Assembly: GCA_947259715.1 (NCBI GenBank) | Contig: CAMYNR010000182.1 | Span: 1 to 34,646 of the forward strand | Length of the DNA: 34,646 nucleotides | Reading direction: 5' to 3' | DNA from: an uncultured Desulfuromonadales bacterium | Lineage (GTDB): Bacteria; Desulfobacterota; Desulfuromonadia; Desulfuromonadales; Geopsychrobacteraceae | Shown: positions 33,496-34,646 of the stretch, piece after piece | Numbering within the stretch: position 1 is the first letter of the stretch | Layout of the letters: each line of letters begins with the position of its first letter | Position numbers and translations under genes: made by a program | The notes under the pieces: generated by a model | What the model was told of the DNA's origin: nothing | What the model saw: the letters and a program-made list of their open reading frames with translations, nothing else | Database searches by the model: none

Positions 33496-34226
33496 GTTCA
33501 CTTGAAGGATTGCGCGGCGACGGCCGTCAGGTTGATCAGCTGCGGCCGATCAGTTTTCAGCGCCAGTTTACCCGCTATGCAGAGGGCTCGGTGCTGGTCT
33601 GCTGTGGCGAGACCAAGGTTTTGTGCAATGCTTCGGTAGAAGAGCGGGTGCCACCATTTATGCGCGGTGAAGGGCGCGGTTGGGTGACCGCTGAATACAG
33701 CATGCTGCCGCGGTCGACGCATACCCGCTCCATCCGCGAGGCGGCCAAGGGGAAGATTTCCGGCCGCACTCAGGAAATTCAGCGCCTGATTGGCCGCTCA
33801 TTGCGCGCCATCACTGATCTGGAGGCGATGGGAGAGATCACGGTACAGATCGATTGCGATGTGCTGCAGGCAGACGGAGGGACCCGAACTGCATCGATTA
33901 CCGGCGCCTATGTCGCGCTCTGTGACGCCTTCACTGGGCTGGTGGGAAAAGGTATTTTGAAGACCATCCCCCTGAAAGACAGCGTTGCCGCCATCAGCGT
34001 CGGCATCGTCGCCGGTCAGCCATTGCTTGATCTGAATTACGAAGAAGACTTTCAGGCCGATGTCGATATGAATTTTGTCATAACCGGCTCCGGAAAGTTT
34101 GTTGAAGTGCAGGGTACCGCCGAAGCTGAGCCTTTTTCGGGGGAGGAGCTGGACCGCCTGCGCGATCTTGCCCTGCAGGGCTGTGCTTCGCTGACCGAGC
34201 TGCAGCATAAGGCTTTGGGTGGCTGA
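33492..34226 (+). CDS. rph: ribonuclease PH
   Basis: [95 protein letters not shown]. Confidence 0.97.
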   Translation: MSSLEGLRGDGRQVDQLRPISFQRQFTRYAEGSVLVCCGETKVLCNASVEERVPPFMRGEGRGWVTAEYSMLPRSTHTRSIREAAKGKISGRTQEIQRLIGRSLRAITDLEAMGEITVQIDCDVLQADGGTRTASITGAYVALCDAFTGLVGKGILKTIPLKDSVAAISVGIVAGQPLLDLNYEEDFQADVDMNFVITGSGKFVEVQGTAEAEPFSGEELDRLRDLALQGCASLTELQHKALGG

Positions 34227-34227
34227 A

Positions 34228-34646
34228 ATGAGATTGCTGGTGGCGACGGGAAATCAGGGGAAGCTGAAAGAAATTAGGCATCTGCTTGAAGGTACCGGGG
34301 TGGAGGTTGTCGGCCTTGATCAGCTGGACAATCCACCCGAAGTAGTTGAAGATGGCATGACATTTGAGGCCAATGCGCGCAAAAAAGCGCTGGAGATGGC
34401 CAGTTTCAGCGGCCTGTTGACCCTTGCTGACGACAGCGGGTTGGTGGTTGATGCGCTCCAGGGTGCCCCTGGTGTATATTCTGCCCGCTATGCTGGAGAG
34501 TCGGCCGACGATGCCGCCAACAATGCTAAATTGCTTCTGGAAATGTCAGAAGTGGTCGATGAGCGTCGGCGGGCTGCTTTCCATTGCGTGATGGCTCTGG
34601 CCTGGCCGGATGGCCGCTGCGAAACCTTTGCCGGAAGTGTCAGCGG
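34228..34646 (+). CDS. rdgB: XTP/dITP pyrophosphatase (non-canonical purine NTPase), truncated by the window end
   Basis: [22 protein letters not shown]...[46 protein letters not shown]; open to the window end; follows rph. Confidence 0.95.
   Translation, partial: MRLLVATGNQGKLKEIRHLLEGTGVEVVGLDQLDNPPEVVEDGMTFEANARKKALEMASFSGLLTLADDSGLVVDALQGAPGVYSARYAGESADDAANNAKLLLEMSEVVDERRRAAFHCVMALAWPDGRCETFAGSVS

Noticed and set aside
1-34646. CRISPR array, prophage, toxin-antitoxin or defence island
   Set aside because: No regularly spaced repeats, no cas, integrase, transposase or small toxin-antitoxin pairs seen; most of the window is recognisable core genes.

Overview
The window is about 34.6 kb of mostly (+)-strand, densely packed bacterial chromosome. 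Gene content and order (yicC-gmk-rpoZ-rel-ridA; pyrK-pyrD; DHH/CBS/poly(A)-polymerase fusion; M50 protease-scpA-scpB-rluB; mutL-miaA-hfq; DUF512; rph-rdgB) look like a Desulfuromonadales/Geobacter-type genome; this assignment is inference, no search was run. The left end (about 1-1800) is visibly AT-richer. It holds a truncated glycosyltransferase tail and then a PglC/PglD/PglE/PglF-like set for a diacetamido-trideoxy sugar, where the composition changes at the start of the aminotransferase gene. Most of the rest is core housekeeping, and I see no CRISPR array, tRNA/rRNA, prophage or obvious defence system. The best leads are: (i) a long RelA/SpoT protein with an intact RXKD-type synthetase domain but a hydrolase domain that has lost the E-D catalytic pair (HDVLQT instead of HDxxED) and other signature residues; (ii) an approx. 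164-172 bp non-coding inverted-repeat element between rpoZ and rel, flanked by an 8-bp direct repeat (TAGATAGT) that includes the rpoZ stop codon; (iii) a second approx. 164 bp inverted-repeat element just upstream of the purM promoter that shares a 14-bp motif with the first; (iv) a TTCGAA-rich repeat patch between pyrD and the DHH/CBS/PAP gene; (v) a large TPR protein paired with an ExeA-like ATPase. I do not see a clear undescribed multi-gene system.
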